DNA of 64,000 bases, from positions 806,001 through 870,000 of the forward strand of contig OY762464.1 in the NCBI GenBank assembly GCA_963665765.1, read 5' to 3'. The position numbers were made by a program, and so were the translations under genes. This DNA is from Bin76 sp963665765. Its GTDB lineage: Bacteria; Actinomycetota; Acidimicrobiia; Spongiisociales; ZC4RG35. Positions within the stretch are counted from its first letter, which is position 1; each line of letters begins with the position of its first letter. Positions 25,340-34,726 of this stretch are shown in pieces. The notes below the pieces were generated by a model, which did not search any database, had not been told where the DNA came from, and saw nothing but the letters and a program-made list of their open reading frames with translations.

Positions 25340-26214
25340 CCAAGAAGTTGGAGCTTTTCTCGGAGGGTTCGTTCAAATGTGCCACGTGAAATAGTCCTGG
25401 CAGCCAGAAGCTTTCTACTTGACTTTTCCAACGTCAGAACCTCCCAGTGACCTCGGGACAGCTCGAAACCTCCGTTTTCCTTGGGTAAAAGTATCGGGAC
25501 CATCCAAATAATGTCTCCATCATTGAGATCATGGCTAGGGAGTGAACTTGGCCCTCCCATCGAGTCGAAAAACGGAGCATCGACTGCTACCGCTAGCTTT
25601 GATCCCCATCGGCGAAGTGTCGGAACTTTGATTTGCAACTGTGGCATGAGACGTTTCGCACTTGAGGAACGCCAGTCCGGACGGCGAACCGCGCCGGGAA
25701 ATGGCGGGTCGAGATCATCGTCCTCCCGAAGGGCCATGTATTCGGAATCCATCCCCTGGCCAGAGAAGTAAACAGCCTGGATCTCCAAGCCATACCACTT
25801 CAGATCCCCGTTCACCTCCCGGGCCACTACCATGTCGATTTTTCCTGCCGGTTTTCCTGTGCTGGTGCCCTGCATGAAAGGGACCTCACGGGCCAATCTT
25901 GTGTCGTTTGTCGAGAACCCGACAATCTCGGCAAGCCAGTTGACCAGCATGTTCCCTTCTTCAAATCGAGCGGGACACACGACGACGGGATCTCCCTCGG
26001 GAGGCCCTATGCGACCGCCGTCGCCCTCGCGGTAACGGCGCAGGGAGCACACTCCTCCCCGTTTTCGACAAGACGGCCGATCTTTCTGGAATGGGCACTG
26101 CGGGACTTCCCTGTCAATTCGCAGCGCTTTCTTGGCCAATGCGCGACGTGCAGTTGGAGGAAGCTCAGAGAGTTCGTGCCCATACCATTCCGCTATCCCA
26201 TAGCGGACAGTCAT
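25336..26214 (-). CDS. NotI-family type II restriction endonuclease
   Basis: 292 residues from the ATG that overlaps the methylase stop (ATGA). The N-terminus IAEWYGHELSELPPTARRAL and the cysteine cluster CPFQ...CRKRGGVCSLR match the NotI family, whose members bind iron through four Cys and cut with a PD-(D/E)XK core. GKIDMVV followed by GLEIQAVYFSG gives the Asp and Glu-x-Gln pattern. Translational coupling to the methylase would make protection appear before cutting. Its cognate site is unknown. Confidence 0.8.
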   Translation of the reverse strand: MTVRYGIAEWYGHELSELPPTARRALAKKALRIDREVPQCPFQKDRPSCRKRGGVCSLRRYREGDGGRIGPPEGDPVVVCPARFEEGNMLVNWLAEIVGFSTNDTRLAREVPFMQGTSTGKPAGKIDMVVAREVNGDLKWYGLEIQAVYFSGQGMDSEYMALREDDDLDPPFPGAVRRPDWRSSSAKRLMPQLQIKVPTLRRWGSKLAVAVDAPFFDSMGGPSSLPSHDLNDGDIIWMVPILLPKENGGFELSRGHWEVLTLEKSSRKLLAARTISRGTFERTLREKLQLLG

Positions 26215-27200
26215 ATAGCAAATACCGGCCGGGATGTGATCACCAGTTCGGGAATCCGAGCATGATGGGTGTTCTTCATGGTCACTTGAACTGCGTGGAA
26301 GTTGTGTTCCTTCACTAGGGTGACAACCTCGCATGAGAGGTCATATGTCATCAGGAAGTCGGCGCCGCTCTCTGCCAGCATCGCAAATAGTCGTGGATGG
26401 TCTATCTCGTTGTGCGCATAAAGACGTTTGCCGGCCCGCTTTCCCCCTGCCGTATAGGGAGGATCCACAAAGAGGACCACGCCTTCACCCATTTCCCTGA
26501 GCAGCGCACCCATCAATTCCATCCCATCCGCCTCACAAAAGCTGATGCGGTTGGCATGTTTCGTTATCTCTCCCAAGCGCTTGGCGATCGTTTCGGGGTA
26601 CCACCGTGAAGCAAGCCCTTTACCGTTTTCTCCTACTCTGCTAAAGGATGCGCCAGGAGCGAGAATCCCTCCACGGCGTGTCCGATTCAACACCAGAGTG
26701 CGAAATCCATGCTCTACCACATCGCCGGGCAACTGGTTCATCAGCAGATAAACAGCCTCCCTGGTCGGGGTGAAGCACAACACTTTTTCGACCATTTCAT
26801 CCCCATGACGAAGAACGGCGTGCCAAAAGGCGGCCACATCGCGGTCGAGTTCAACCATAAGACACTGCTCGGCCAGATCCTCCATAACAGCCGTCAATGA
26901 AATGATCCCACCTCCAGCAAAGGGCTCCAACAACAGATCAGGCCTTTGTGGAAAGGTTTGCAGCCAGGCACGAACATGAGGAATCAGCCATGTCTTGCCG
27001 CCGGGGTACCGGAGGGGACTGCGTTGCGGCACCGAGGCTACATTGACGGCGGGAATGGGTGAAACTTCGATCTGGCGCAACTCGATAGGATAAATCCTAT
27101 TCGCTCTTCCTCCTTGATCGAGGGAATAACTTACTTCGGCCGCACCGCGTGCTCCGTGATCCATTCCCAATTCAAGGACGGTTTGTCGAGTGTTTTCCAT
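26211..27200 (-). CDS. D12-class DNA adenine methyltransferase
   Basis: 329 residues. After a 60-residue N-terminal extension comes the Dam/DpnM-type order: PLRYPGGKTWL (SAM-binding lysine region), EPFAGGGIIS (motif I), VELDRDVAAFW and LFVDPPYTAGG (motif IV, DPPY). This is the N6-adenine methylase signature of the D12 family. GGAGG lies six bases before ATG. It is the first gene of a two-gene restriction-modification unit sitting between flotillin and transporter genes. Confidence 0.85.
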   Translation of the reverse strand: MENTRQTVLELGMDHGARGAAEVSYSLDQGGRANRIYPIELRQIEVSPIPAVNVASVPQRSPLRYPGGKTWLIPHVRAWLQTFPQRPDLLLEPFAGGGIISLTAVMEDLAEQCLMVELDRDVAAFWHAVLRHGDEMVEKVLCFTPTREAVYLLMNQLPGDVVEHGFRTLVLNRTRRGGILAPGASFSRVGENGKGLASRWYPETIAKRLGEITKHANRISFCEADGMELMGALLREMGEGVVLFVDPPYTAGGKRAGKRLYAHNEIDHPRLFAMLAESGADFLMTYDLSCEVVTLVKEHNFHAVQVTMKNTHHARIPELVITSRPVFAI

Positions 27201-27296
27201 AGGGACCTCCGCCTTTCTCAGACGAAATCCACAGTCCGCCCTTTCACATGAGGTTGCTCCAACCCTGGGACACTTTGGGAAGGAGAGCCTCCCGAC

Positions 27297-28214
27297 CTAG
27301 CCGGCGGTGGTGAGGTCCAGGAGGCGGGCGAAGCGTTTGCGGGCGACGATCAGGGCTATGAGGGTTACCACGAAAGGCAGGGCGTCGGTGACTTGCACGG
27401 GAAGGCCGTTGCCCTGGAAGCGGAAACCGAGTGCTTCGGCCAGGGCGAACAGGGCTGCGGCAGCCACCACTCCCACCGGATGGGCGCGGCCCAGCATCAC
27501 CGCCACCACCGCCACCCATCCTCGACCGCTCGACATGTTCTCGGCGAACTGCACCACATTGCCCAGGGAAAGCTGGGCGCCGGCCATACCGGCCAGAGCA
27601 CCGGAGGCGAGCACCGCCCCGTACTTGTAGGCGGTGGGGCTGACCCCCAGGGTCTCGGCGGCCAGGGGCCGCTCACCCACGCCTCTCAGACGGAGGCCGA
27701 TGGGGGTGCGGAACAGGAAAATCCACAGCGCCGGAACCAGCAGCAAGGCAACATAGGTAAGGACAGTGTTGTCGAACAGCACCGGACCGACCCAGGGGAT
27801 CTGCGACAGACCGGGAATGGGGAGCCGGTCCAGACCGTCGATCCGGGCATGCTGGAAGACTCCCCGCACATCGAACAGTTGCGGCAGCAGAAACCCGGTC
27901 AGGCCCATGGCCAGCAGGTTGAGCGCGATCCCCAACACGATCGGGTCTCCACGGCGAGTGACCGTGCCATAGGCCAGGACCAGAGAGATCATCATTCCGG
28001 CGGCCACCCCGAAGATCACCCCGGCGCCGGAACTCAAAGCCAGATAGGAACCGGCCACCGCCGCGAAGGCCCCCGTCAGCATGATCCCCTCCAAAGCGAT
28101 CTGGAAAACCCCCGCCCGCTCGCAGATCATCCCACCCAGCGCCGCCAACAGGATGGGAACCATCGCCCGAGTGGCCGAGTCGAACAGCGCAGTGTCCAAT
28201 ATCTGCTCGAACAT
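27297..28214 (-). CDS. BMP-type nucleoside ABC transporter permease 2
   Basis: 305 residues of the BPD_transp_2 family (NupC/YufQ-like), with eight or more hydrophobic helices and the family stretch GMICERAGVFQIALEGIMLT. Its start overlaps the stop of the other permease by one base. It is the last gene of the operon mtnA-substrate-binding protein-ATPase-permease-permease. Together the two permeases should form the nucleoside channel. Confidence 0.85.
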   Translation of the reverse strand: MFEQILDTALFDSATRAMVPILLAALGGMICERAGVFQIALEGIMLTGAFAAVAGSYLALSSGAGVIFGVAAGMMISLVLAYGTVTRRGDPIVLGIALNLLAMGLTGFLLPQLFDVRGVFQHARIDGLDRLPIPGLSQIPWVGPVLFDNTVLTYVALLLVPALWIFLFRTPIGLRLRGVGERPLAAETLGVSPTAYKYGAVLASGALAGMAGAQLSLGNVVQFAENMSSGRGWVAVVAVMLGRAHPVGVVAAAALFALAEALGFRFQGNGLPVQVTDALPFVVTLIALIVARKRFARLLDLTTAG

Positions 28215-29308
28215 CAGACCTCTCCCACCGCCGACGCCTCCGATTCACCCGCCTCGGTGGAAGGTCGGTCGCTTCGGCGAATGGCGAGTCGGCAGGCCAC
28301 CGCCACGATCACCACCGCCTGCAGCACTTGGGAAAGCCGCCAAGAAACACCGGCGTTGCGCTGCATGGCCAGCCCACCAATCTGCAACCCCGAGAAGAAC
28401 AGGCCGGTCACAAAAACGGGAATCGGGCGGTTCATCGCCAATAGCGAGACCAGCAGTCCGGTCCAGGCAAAACCGCTCAGCACCAGTTCGCCATCGATGA
28501 ACCGCAGCGCCTCGCCGATGATGAGATGGGTTCCGATCATCCCCCCGATCGCTCCGGCCACCGCCATCACCTCCACAGTCCGCCGCTCCACATCGATCCC
28601 TCCGTAGCGAGCGGAGCGCATATTCAAACCGGCCATCTGTGTCTCATAGCCGGCCACCGAGCGGCCATACACCATCCACAAAACCGCCACCAGGGCCACC
28701 ACCACCAGCAGCGAAAGACTCACCCCTCCGAAAACGGGCATCTTCGGCATCCGGGCGGTCTCGGGCACCTGTCGGGTGGTGGCCAGCGTAACCGAGACGT
28801 CAGCCAGAGGGAACCGCACCAAGTACCCGGTGATAGCGCGAGCCACATAATTGAGGAGCAGGCTGGTGATGAGAATGGGAAGGCGCAGGTGGGTTTGCCC
28901 GTAGGCAGGAAGCAACGCCCATAAGGCCCCCACCACGGCGCCGGTGACCAAAGCAAGCGGAACGATCAAAGCCCCCGGACCGGGCAAATAGATAGCGACC
29001 AAGGTCCCGGCCAATCCCCCGATCACCATCTGTCCTTCTCCCCCCAGATTGAAAGTTCCGGCCCGGAAGCACACCGAAACCGCCAAAGCCATGCCCACGA
29101 TGGGGACTGCTCTGCCCAAAGTGTTGCGCAAACCCGAGCCGGTGACCGCCCCGGTGAACATCTCCTCTCCGGCAGCCAGGGGATTTCCGCCGGTGACCGC
29201 CACAATCACCGCGGCCAGGGCGAAAGCAAACACCAAAGAGAAGGCCACCGGACTAACCAGGGCCCGTTCGCTGATCCCCCGCAGCTCTTTTAGCACCCGA
29301 CTAGCCAA
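28214..29308 (-). CDS. BMP-type nucleoside ABC transporter permease 1
   Basis: 364 residues, ten or so helices, with the FRAGTFNLGGEGQMVIGGL and LNMRSARYGGID stretches of the NupB/YufP permease group. The TTG at 29308 has GGAGG six bases upstream and overlaps the ATPase gene end. A GTG four codons later is an alternative start. Confidence 0.84.
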   Translation of the reverse strand: MASRVLKELRGISERALVSPVAFSLVFAFALAAVIVAVTGGNPLAAGEEMFTGAVTGSGLRNTLGRAVPIVGMALAVSVCFRAGTFNLGGEGQMVIGGLAGTLVAIYLPGPGALIVPLALVTGAVVGALWALLPAYGQTHLRLPILITSLLLNYVARAITGYLVRFPLADVSVTLATTRQVPETARMPKMPVFGGVSLSLLVVVALVAVLWMVYGRSVAGYETQMAGLNMRSARYGGIDVERRTVEVMAVAGAIGGMIGTHLIIGEALRFIDGELVLSGFAWTGLLVSLLAMNRPIPVFVTGLFFSGLQIGGLAMQRNAGVSWRLSQVLQAVVIVAVACRLAIRRSDRPSTEAGESEASAVGEV

Positions 29309-30827
29309 CCGCGGCCTCCAGGTGGGATCCGGTCATGTACAAACCGATGTCCGGCTCCGCCACCGCGGCCGGATCCAGACAGGCCACCATCCGCCCCTCG
29401 AACATCACCAGGATGCGGGTGCTCAGAGCCAGGATCTCCGACAGTTCCGCCGACACCAACAACACCGCCCCACCCTGGTCTCGAAATCGGATCAACTGGC
29501 CGTGGACAAATTCGATGGCGCCGATGTCAAGCCCGCGGGTGGGCTGCTCGGCGACGAGCAGGGGCGCGCCATATTCCATTTCCCGGGCTACCACCACCTT
29601 CTGAAGGTTTCCGCCCGAAAGGGTGGAAACCGATCTGGAGACCGAGTCCACCTTGATCCCGAAGACATCCACCAGTCGGCGGGTGAGCTTGGCCACCGCT
29701 TTTCGGTCGAACCAACCCTTGCGCTGTATCCGGGAACTGAGGTGATGGCCCATCAGCAGGTTGTCGGCCACCGATGCCTGGCGGGTGGTTCCCACCCCGT
29801 AGCGATCCTCGGGAATGTAGGCCAACCCGGCGGCTCGCCGGCCCGCCACATCGGCGTCCGTGATGTCCTGTCCGGACAGGATCACCGAACCGCCGTCTAT
29901 CTCTCGAAGACCGCACAGAGCTTCGATCAATTCGCTCTGACCGTTGCCCGCCACCCCGGCCACTCCCACAATCTCCCCCGACCGAACCTCGAAATTGGCG
30001 TCGGTCACCGCCGGGCGGCCGTGACCACCAATGACGGTGAGGCCATCCACTTCCAAGACCACCCGGCCGGGTTGATGCTCAGGTGCTCTACTCCCCAGAT
30101 CCACCGCCCGGCCGGTCATGTGGAGGGTGATCTCCGCCGGGTCGGTCTCGGCGGTCATCAGGTCGGCCACCGCCCGGCCGTTGCGCAGCACCGTCACCCG
30201 GTCGGAAATAGACATCACCTCCCCCAGTTTGTGGGTGATGAACAGAATGGTTCGTCCGGCGTCCCGCAGGCGCCGGATCACCTCGAAGAGCTTGTCCCGC
30301 TCCTGGGGAGTGAGCACCGCGGTGGGCTCATCCAGAATCAGTACCTGGGCATCGCGGTAGAGCGCCTTCAGTATCTCCACCCGCTGCAACACCCCCACCG
30401 GGAGATCCTCCACCACCGCTTCGGGATCGACCGCCAGGCCGTACCGGTCGGCCAGTTCCCGCACCCGGTCGGCGCCGGCGGCCCGGTCGATGAGCCCCCG
30501 ACGGGTGGGTTCCTGCCGGAAAACCACGTTGTCGGCCACGCTCAGGGTGGGAAACAGCTTGAAGGACTGGTGCACCATCCCCAAACCGGCCGCGATGGCA
30601 TCCAGCGCTGACGAGAAGTGAACCGGTTCCCCCCGGATGAAGATCCGGCCCTCATCGGGGGGAAACAATCCGTACAACAGCGACATCAGGGTGGTCTTGC
30701 CCGCCCCGTTTTCCCCCACGATGGCATGGATCTCCGCGGGACGCACCGCCAGGTCCACGGCGTCGTTGGCGAGGACACCGGGGTACCGCTTGGTTATCCC
30801 GCGGAGTTCCAGCTCGAATGTACTCAA
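29301..30827 (-). CDS. BMP-type nucleoside ABC transporter ATPase (duplicated)
   Basis: 508 residues with two tandem ABC domains, as in NupA/YufO. The first has a Walker A GENGAGKTT and Walker B VLILDEPTAVL. The second has the degraded Walker A GVAGNGQSE usual in sugar/nucleoside importers, plus LSGGNLQKVVVAREM. The first domain's signature is also non-standard (DLPVGVLQRVEILKAL), as in this family. The start is TTG at 30827 overlapping the upstream stop (TTGA), giving the family's normal length; the open frame upstream is not used. Confidence 0.86.
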   Translation of the reverse strand: MSTFELELRGITKRYPGVLANDAVDLAVRPAEIHAIVGENGAGKTTLMSLLYGLFPPDEGRIFIRGEPVHFSSALDAIAAGLGMVHQSFKLFPTLSVADNVVFRQEPTRRGLIDRAAGADRVRELADRYGLAVDPEAVVEDLPVGVLQRVEILKALYRDAQVLILDEPTAVLTPQERDKLFEVIRRLRDAGRTILFITHKLGEVMSISDRVTVLRNGRAVADLMTAETDPAEITLHMTGRAVDLGSRAPEHQPGRVVLEVDGLTVIGGHGRPAVTDANFEVRSGEIVGVAGVAGNGQSELIEALCGLREIDGGSVILSGQDITDADVAGRRAAGLAYIPEDRYGVGTTRQASVADNLLMGHHLSSRIQRKGWFDRKAVAKLTRRLVDVFGIKVDSVSRSVSTLSGGNLQKVVVAREMEYGAPLLVAEQPTRGLDIGAIEFVHGQLIRFRDQGGAVLLVSAELSEILALSTRILVMFEGRMVACLDPAAVAEPDIGLYMTGSHLEAAVG

Positions 30828-31855
30828 CCGAGGGGGTCGGGCACCACGATGTCCCCGTTTACGATGGCATCCCGAGCGGAGCGCACTTCGGCCACGATGT
30901 CGGGATGGTCGGCGACCACACACTGGCTGTCCGCCAATACCTCATCGGAGGAAAGCGCCATCACCCCCGTGCCGCCTTCGGCCAACCCGAAGGCCACCAC
31001 CGAGCCGGCGGTCCCGTCCAGGACCTGCTTCGCCAATTGCTCCACCAGCACATCCACCAGCTTGAGGTTGTTGTCGACAATGCTTCCCGGAGCTTCGGGG
31101 CATTGGTTGACATCCACGCCGTAGCTGAGGAAACCCTCCTGCTGGGCGGCCTCGAATATGCCGCCGTTGGAACCGGCGCCCACCGCGAAAATGTGGTCGG
31201 CCCCTCGGGCCGCCACCGCCAGAGCCTGCTCCTTGGCGCGGGCCGGATCGGAGAAGGGATTGTCTCCCCCGATGAACACCTGCGTGTCGGTTATCGAGGG
31301 GTCAATGCTCTGGGCGCCCAGCGCGAAACTGTCGGACCAGCGATGGAGGAACGGAATGTCCAGCGCCACCACCGAGCCGATCTGTTTGGCCTGGCTGAGG
31401 CGGCCGGCCATGATTCCCAGGAGATAGGCCCCCTCATGCTCGCGGAACACGCCGCAGTGCAGGTTGGCGGAGGGCTCGCCGGGGCAGGCGTCGATCAGGA
31501 TGAACTGCTGATCGGGATTGGCTTTGGACACCTCATCGGCCAACTCCACCAGGGTGAAAGTGGTGAGCACCACAATGTCGGGCGCCTCGTCAATAGCCGC
31601 CTCGACGTTGGCTCGCCGATCGGAATCGTTGGTCGACTGGAAGGTCTTCCAAGTCCCGCCCAGCTCCTCCGCGACTCGTTGAGTGCCCACCTGACCCAGT
31701 TCGAGGAACTTGTTGACGCCGATGGGGTTGGGGGTTACGTAGATCAAAGTGGGTCCGTCACCGGCGGCTTCTTCATCACCGCCACCGCATGCCGACGCCA
31801 ACAGGGATAGCGCCAGCATCACCGCCAACGTCAAAACTGTCTTCTTGTTATTCAT
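30824..31855 (-). CDS. BMP family nucleoside-binding lipoprotein
   Basis: 343 residues. Lipobox LLASAC with Cys23, a Gly/Asp/Glu linker, then a periplasmic-binding-protein fold of the basic membrane protein (BMP/Med) family: HEGAYLLGIMAGRLS, IPFLHRWSDSFALGAQ and AVGAGSNGGIFEAA are typical. Known members bind purine and pyrimidine nucleosides. A strong AAGGAGG precedes ATG. It lies 28 bases after mtnA, linking nucleoside uptake with methylthioribose-phosphate metabolism. Confidence 0.86.
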   Translation of the reverse strand: MNNKKTVLTLAVMLALSLLASACGGGDEEAAGDGPTLIYVTPNPIGVNKFLELGQVGTQRVAEELGGTWKTFQSTNDSDRRANVEAAIDEAPDIVVLTTFTLVELADEVSKANPDQQFILIDACPGEPSANLHCGVFREHEGAYLLGIMAGRLSQAKQIGSVVALDIPFLHRWSDSFALGAQSIDPSITDTQVFIGGDNPFSDPARAKEQALAVAARGADHIFAVGAGSNGGIFEAAQQEGFLSYGVDVNQCPEAPGSIVDNNLKLVDVLVEQLAKQVLDGTAGSVVAFGLAEGGTGVMALSSDEVLADSQCVVADHPDIVAEVRSARDAIVNGDIVVPDPLG

Positions 31856-31883
31856 TGAGCTACCTCCTTGGGTAGTTAATGGC

Positions 31884-32942
31884 TTATGAGGCTGCCTGTC
31901 TCAGCTTTCCCAACGGAACGATCTCGGGGGTTTCGCCCCGATCAGGTCGGATGATTCGTCGATCAGTAACGATGGCGGTGATGAATTCCGCCGGAGTGAC
32001 GTCGAAGGCGGGGTTCAGTGCGTCGGCGCCCGGCAAGGCCACCTCCACCCCGCCCAGAGAAGTCACTTCATCCGCCCCGCGGTCCTCTATGTCGATTTCG
32101 GCGCCCGACGGGGTGTCGAGATCAATGGTCGACTCGGGCGCCACCACAATGAAAGGAATCCCGGCGTGACGGGAGGCCAGCGCCAGGCTGAAAGTGCCGA
32201 TCTTGTTGGCGACGTCACCGTTTCGGGCCACTCGGTCGGCGCCGGCCAGCACCAGATTGGCCTCTCCCCTGGACAACAAGAACGGCGCCGCCCCATCCAC
32301 CAGAAGCTGGAAGGGCGCTCCCATCCGGGCCAACTCCCAGGCGGTGAGCCGACCACCCTGCAGAAGGGGACGGGTCTCGGTGGGGAGTGCCATCCCCAGA
32401 CGCCCCCGCTCGTGCAGGGTCTGAATCACTGCCAGGGCCGTCCCCCGGGCGACAGTGGCCAGACCCCCGGTGTTGCAGATGGTCATGGCCCGCGCCGCCG
32501 CTTCGCCGATCAACTCGTCGGCCAGATCCGCTCCATATTCCCCCATGGAAATGGAGGCGGCCAGTTCCTCGTCGCGAATCCGGTGGGCTTCGGCCAGCAC
32601 TGCATCCAAACCCTGGGAAACCAGAGCGGCAGTCCGATCCACCATCTTGGCCAGATTGACAGCGGTGGGCCGGGCCGAACGAAGGGCCGAGATCGCTTCC
32701 CGGAGCGCCGGGCCCTCCGGACCGTGCACCCGAACCGCCAGGGCCACCCCGTAGGCGCCCGCCACCCCAATGGCCGGGGCGCCGCGCACCGACAACCTCT
32801 GGATGGCCGCCACCAGGGTTGGAATGTCAGAGATGTTGAGGACCACCAATTTCTGGGGAAGACGGGTCTGGTCAATCATTTTCACCTCGCCCGCATCCCA
32901 ATCCACGGTTCCGGGCGAGGTTCCTGGGACTTTGATCGGCAT
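31884..32942 (-). CDS. mtnA: 5-methylthioribose-1-phosphate isomerase
   Basis: 352 residues, normal length. MIDQTRLPQKLVVLN, RGAPAIGVAGAYGVAL, a CNTGGLATVARGTAL region with the catalytic Cys, AGADRVARNGDVANKIGT with the catalytic Asp, and a PFIVVAPESTID segment are diagnostic of MtnA. It converts methylthioribose-1-phosphate (and 5-deoxyribose-1-phosphate in some bacteria) to the ribulose form. ATG 32942 has GAGGT upstream; the open frame beyond it is antisense to mtaD. First gene of the transporter operon. Confidence 0.92.
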   Translation of the reverse strand: MPIKVPGTSPGTVDWDAGEVKMIDQTRLPQKLVVLNISDIPTLVAAIQRLSVRGAPAIGVAGAYGVALAVRVHGPEGPALREAISALRSARPTAVNLAKMVDRTAALVSQGLDAVLAEAHRIRDEELAASISMGEYGADLADELIGEAAARAMTICNTGGLATVARGTALAVIQTLHERGRLGMALPTETRPLLQGGRLTAWELARMGAPFQLLVDGAAPFLLSRGEANLVLAGADRVARNGDVANKIGTFSLALASRHAGIPFIVVAPESTIDLDTPSGAEIDIEDRGADEVTSLGGVEVALPGADALNPAFDVTPAEFITAIVTDRRIIRPDRGETPEIVPLGKLRQAAS

Positions 32943-32966
32943 GATTACCTCTAGCCTATAAATGTC
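32943..32966. promoter_or_regulatory. 24-bp divergent start region of mtnA and mtaD
   Basis: Only 24 bases separate the two divergent ATGs. TAGCCT at 32952-32957, nine bases before the mtaD ATG, and the adjoining TATAAA at 32957-32962 could serve as -10 boxes for a leaderless mtaD message, since no ribosome-binding site precedes that ATG. On the other strand GAGGT serves mtnA, so its promoter must lie inside mtaD. Confidence 0.4.
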
Positions 32967-34280
32967 ATGACACAGACTCAGCGATATCGGGCCGATTACC
33001 TGATCCCCATGGACCCCGCCGGGGTCATTCACTCCCCGGGTGTGGTGGATGTGGAAAATGGAAAAGTGGCGTGGGTGGGGAGGGCCGAAGAAGCGCCGCC
33101 GCGGAACGGCGCCACCGTAGAGCGGGTGGAGGGCGTGATGCTTCCGGGAATGGTGAACATCCACTGCCACACCCCCATGGTGCTGCTGCGAGGCGCCGGA
33201 GAAAACCTGCCGGTGGACCGATGGCTGCACGAGGTGATGTGGCCGAGGGAGGCCCGCCTCACCCCCGAGGACGTGGAAATGGGAATGGCGGCGGGGGCCG
33301 CCGAGTTGTTGGCCGGTGGGATAACCACTTCGATGGAGATGTATTTCCACGGCCAGGCAGTGGCGGCGGGAGCGGCCCGGGCCGGATTGCGCTGTGTGGT
33401 GACTGCTCCTCTCATTGAAGACGCCCAACTGAGCGGGTTCGGCACCTGGCAGGATCAGTTGGATCAGACGACCGAGCTTGCCCGACGTTGGGAGGGAAAC
33501 GACTTGATTCAAGTGGGGATCGGACCCCACGCCGTGTATTCCCTTTCCGAGGAGTGCCTGCGGGGAGTGGCCGAAACCGCCGCGGCCCACCGGATGTTGA
33601 TCCACACCCATGTCGACGAGCAGGAATGGGAAGTGGCGGCGGTCCGGAAACAGACCGGCATGTCGGCCACCGCCTATCTGGCGCAGTTGGGCATTCTCGA
33701 TTCGCCGACCATGGCCGCCCATTCGGTGTGGATTTCACCCGACGACATCGCCATTCTCGCCGAGTCGGGAGCCGGAGTTGCCCACTGTCCCTGCTCCAAC
33801 GGCAAGCACGCCTCGGGCATCGCCCCCGTGCAAAAGATGAGAGCGGCCGGAATTCCGGTGGGAATCGCCACCGACGGACCGGCCTCCCACCATCGCCTGG
33901 ACCTCTTCGAGGAAATGCGGATGGCGTTGCGTCTGGCCCGGATCCGTTCGCAGGACGCCGCCGCGCTCCTGCCCCATGATGCCCTGGCGATGGTAACCAG
34001 GGAAGCGGCCGACGCCATCGGCAGACCCGACTTGGGCCGGCTGGCCACCGGCAACCCCGCCGACATGATCGCCGTTTCCATCACCGAGCCGGCCTTCGGC
34101 CCGGTGATCCCCGAAGAAGACGACCTCATCTCCCGGCTGGTGTGGTCGGGCGCCCCGGCCGCGGTTCATTCCTCCTGGGTGGGGGGAAGACCGGTGATGT
34201 CGGAAGGCAAAGCACTCACGGTGGAGGTCGGCGCCGCAGGAAGAGACCTAGCGCGCCGCGCCGTTCGACTGGCCGGATGA
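32967..34280 (+). CDS. mtaD: 5-methylthioadenosine/S-adenosylhomocysteine deaminase-like amidohydrolase
   Basis: 437-residue amidohydrolase. Metal-binding HCHTPM, the ERxxxxE-like long helix region, HTHVDEQEWE, AAHSVW, CPCSNGKHASG and ATDGPASHHRLD (Asp ligand) fit the MtaD/TrzN group that deaminates methylthioadenosine to methylthioinosine. It is divergent from mtnA, as the two genes are neighbours in Pseudomonas aeruginosa, which uses the deamination route. A guanine or hydroxy-nucleoside deaminase role remains possible. Its stop overlaps the next gene (ATGA). Confidence 0.82.
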   Translation: MTQTQRYRADYLIPMDPAGVIHSPGVVDVENGKVAWVGRAEEAPPRNGATVERVEGVMLPGMVNIHCHTPMVLLRGAGENLPVDRWLHEVMWPREARLTPEDVEMGMAAGAAELLAGGITTSMEMYFHGQAVAAGAARAGLRCVVTAPLIEDAQLSGFGTWQDQLDQTTELARRWEGNDLIQVGIGPHAVYSLSEECLRGVAETAAAHRMLIHTHVDEQEWEVAAVRKQTGMSATAYLAQLGILDSPTMAAHSVWISPDDIAILAESGAGVAHCPCSNGKHASGIAPVQKMRAAGIPVGIATDGPASHHRLDLFEEMRMALRLARIRSQDAAALLPHDALAMVTREAADAIGRPDLGRLATGNPADMIAVSITEPAFGPVIPEEDDLISRLVWSGAPAAVHSSWVGGRPVMSEGKALTVEVGAAGRDLARRAVRLAG

Positions 34281-34726
34281 ACGCCGACGAAGTAATCGCT
34301 TTGTTGGGCTTGCAACCCATGCCGGAGGAGGGTGGGATGTGGGCGCAAACCTGGCTGGACGAAAAGGGAAGCGGCATCTATTTTCTGATGCGACCCGACG
34401 ACTTCTCCGCCATGCACCGGCTGGACTCACCCGAGATCTGGCATCACTACCTGGGCGCGCCCGCCGGCATGCTGCTGCTGCACCCCGACGGATCGATCAC
34501 CCGACCTTGCCTGGGAAAAGAGTTGACGGAAGGTCAGCGGCCGTGCGTACCGGTGCCGGAGGGAGTGTGGATGGGCGCCTCCACCCTGGGAGAGTGGAGC
34601 CTGGTGGGAACCACCATGGCGCCCGCCTTCCATCCCGAGGGATTCCGGTTGGGGGAACGAGCCTTACTGGAGAGCCGATACCCGGAGGCCTCCGATCGAA
34701 TCGCCCAACTCACCCGCCGACAATGA
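34277..34726 (+). CDS. DUF985-type cupin
   Basis: 149 residues. WAQTWLDEKGSGIYFLM, WHHYLGAPAGMLLLHPDG and EWSLVGTTMAPAFHPEGF are the conserved strands of the DUF985 (YML079-like) cupin family, whose function is not known although a sugar or nucleoside-derived ligand has been suggested. It is coupled to both neighbours by four-base overlaps, so it is part of the salvage operon. Confidence 0.72.
   Translation: MNADEVIALLGLQPMPEEGGMWAQTWLDEKGSGIYFLMRPDDFSAMHRLDSPEIWHHYLGAPAGMLLLHPDGSITRPCLGKELTEGQRPCVPVPEGVWMGASTLGEWSLVGTTMAPAFHPEGFRLGERALLESRYPEASDRIAQLTRRQ

Noticed and set aside
25336..26214. Avoidance of NotI sites as proof of NotI specificity
   Set aside because: Several GCGGCCGC sites occur in the window, so there is no avoidance to argue from.
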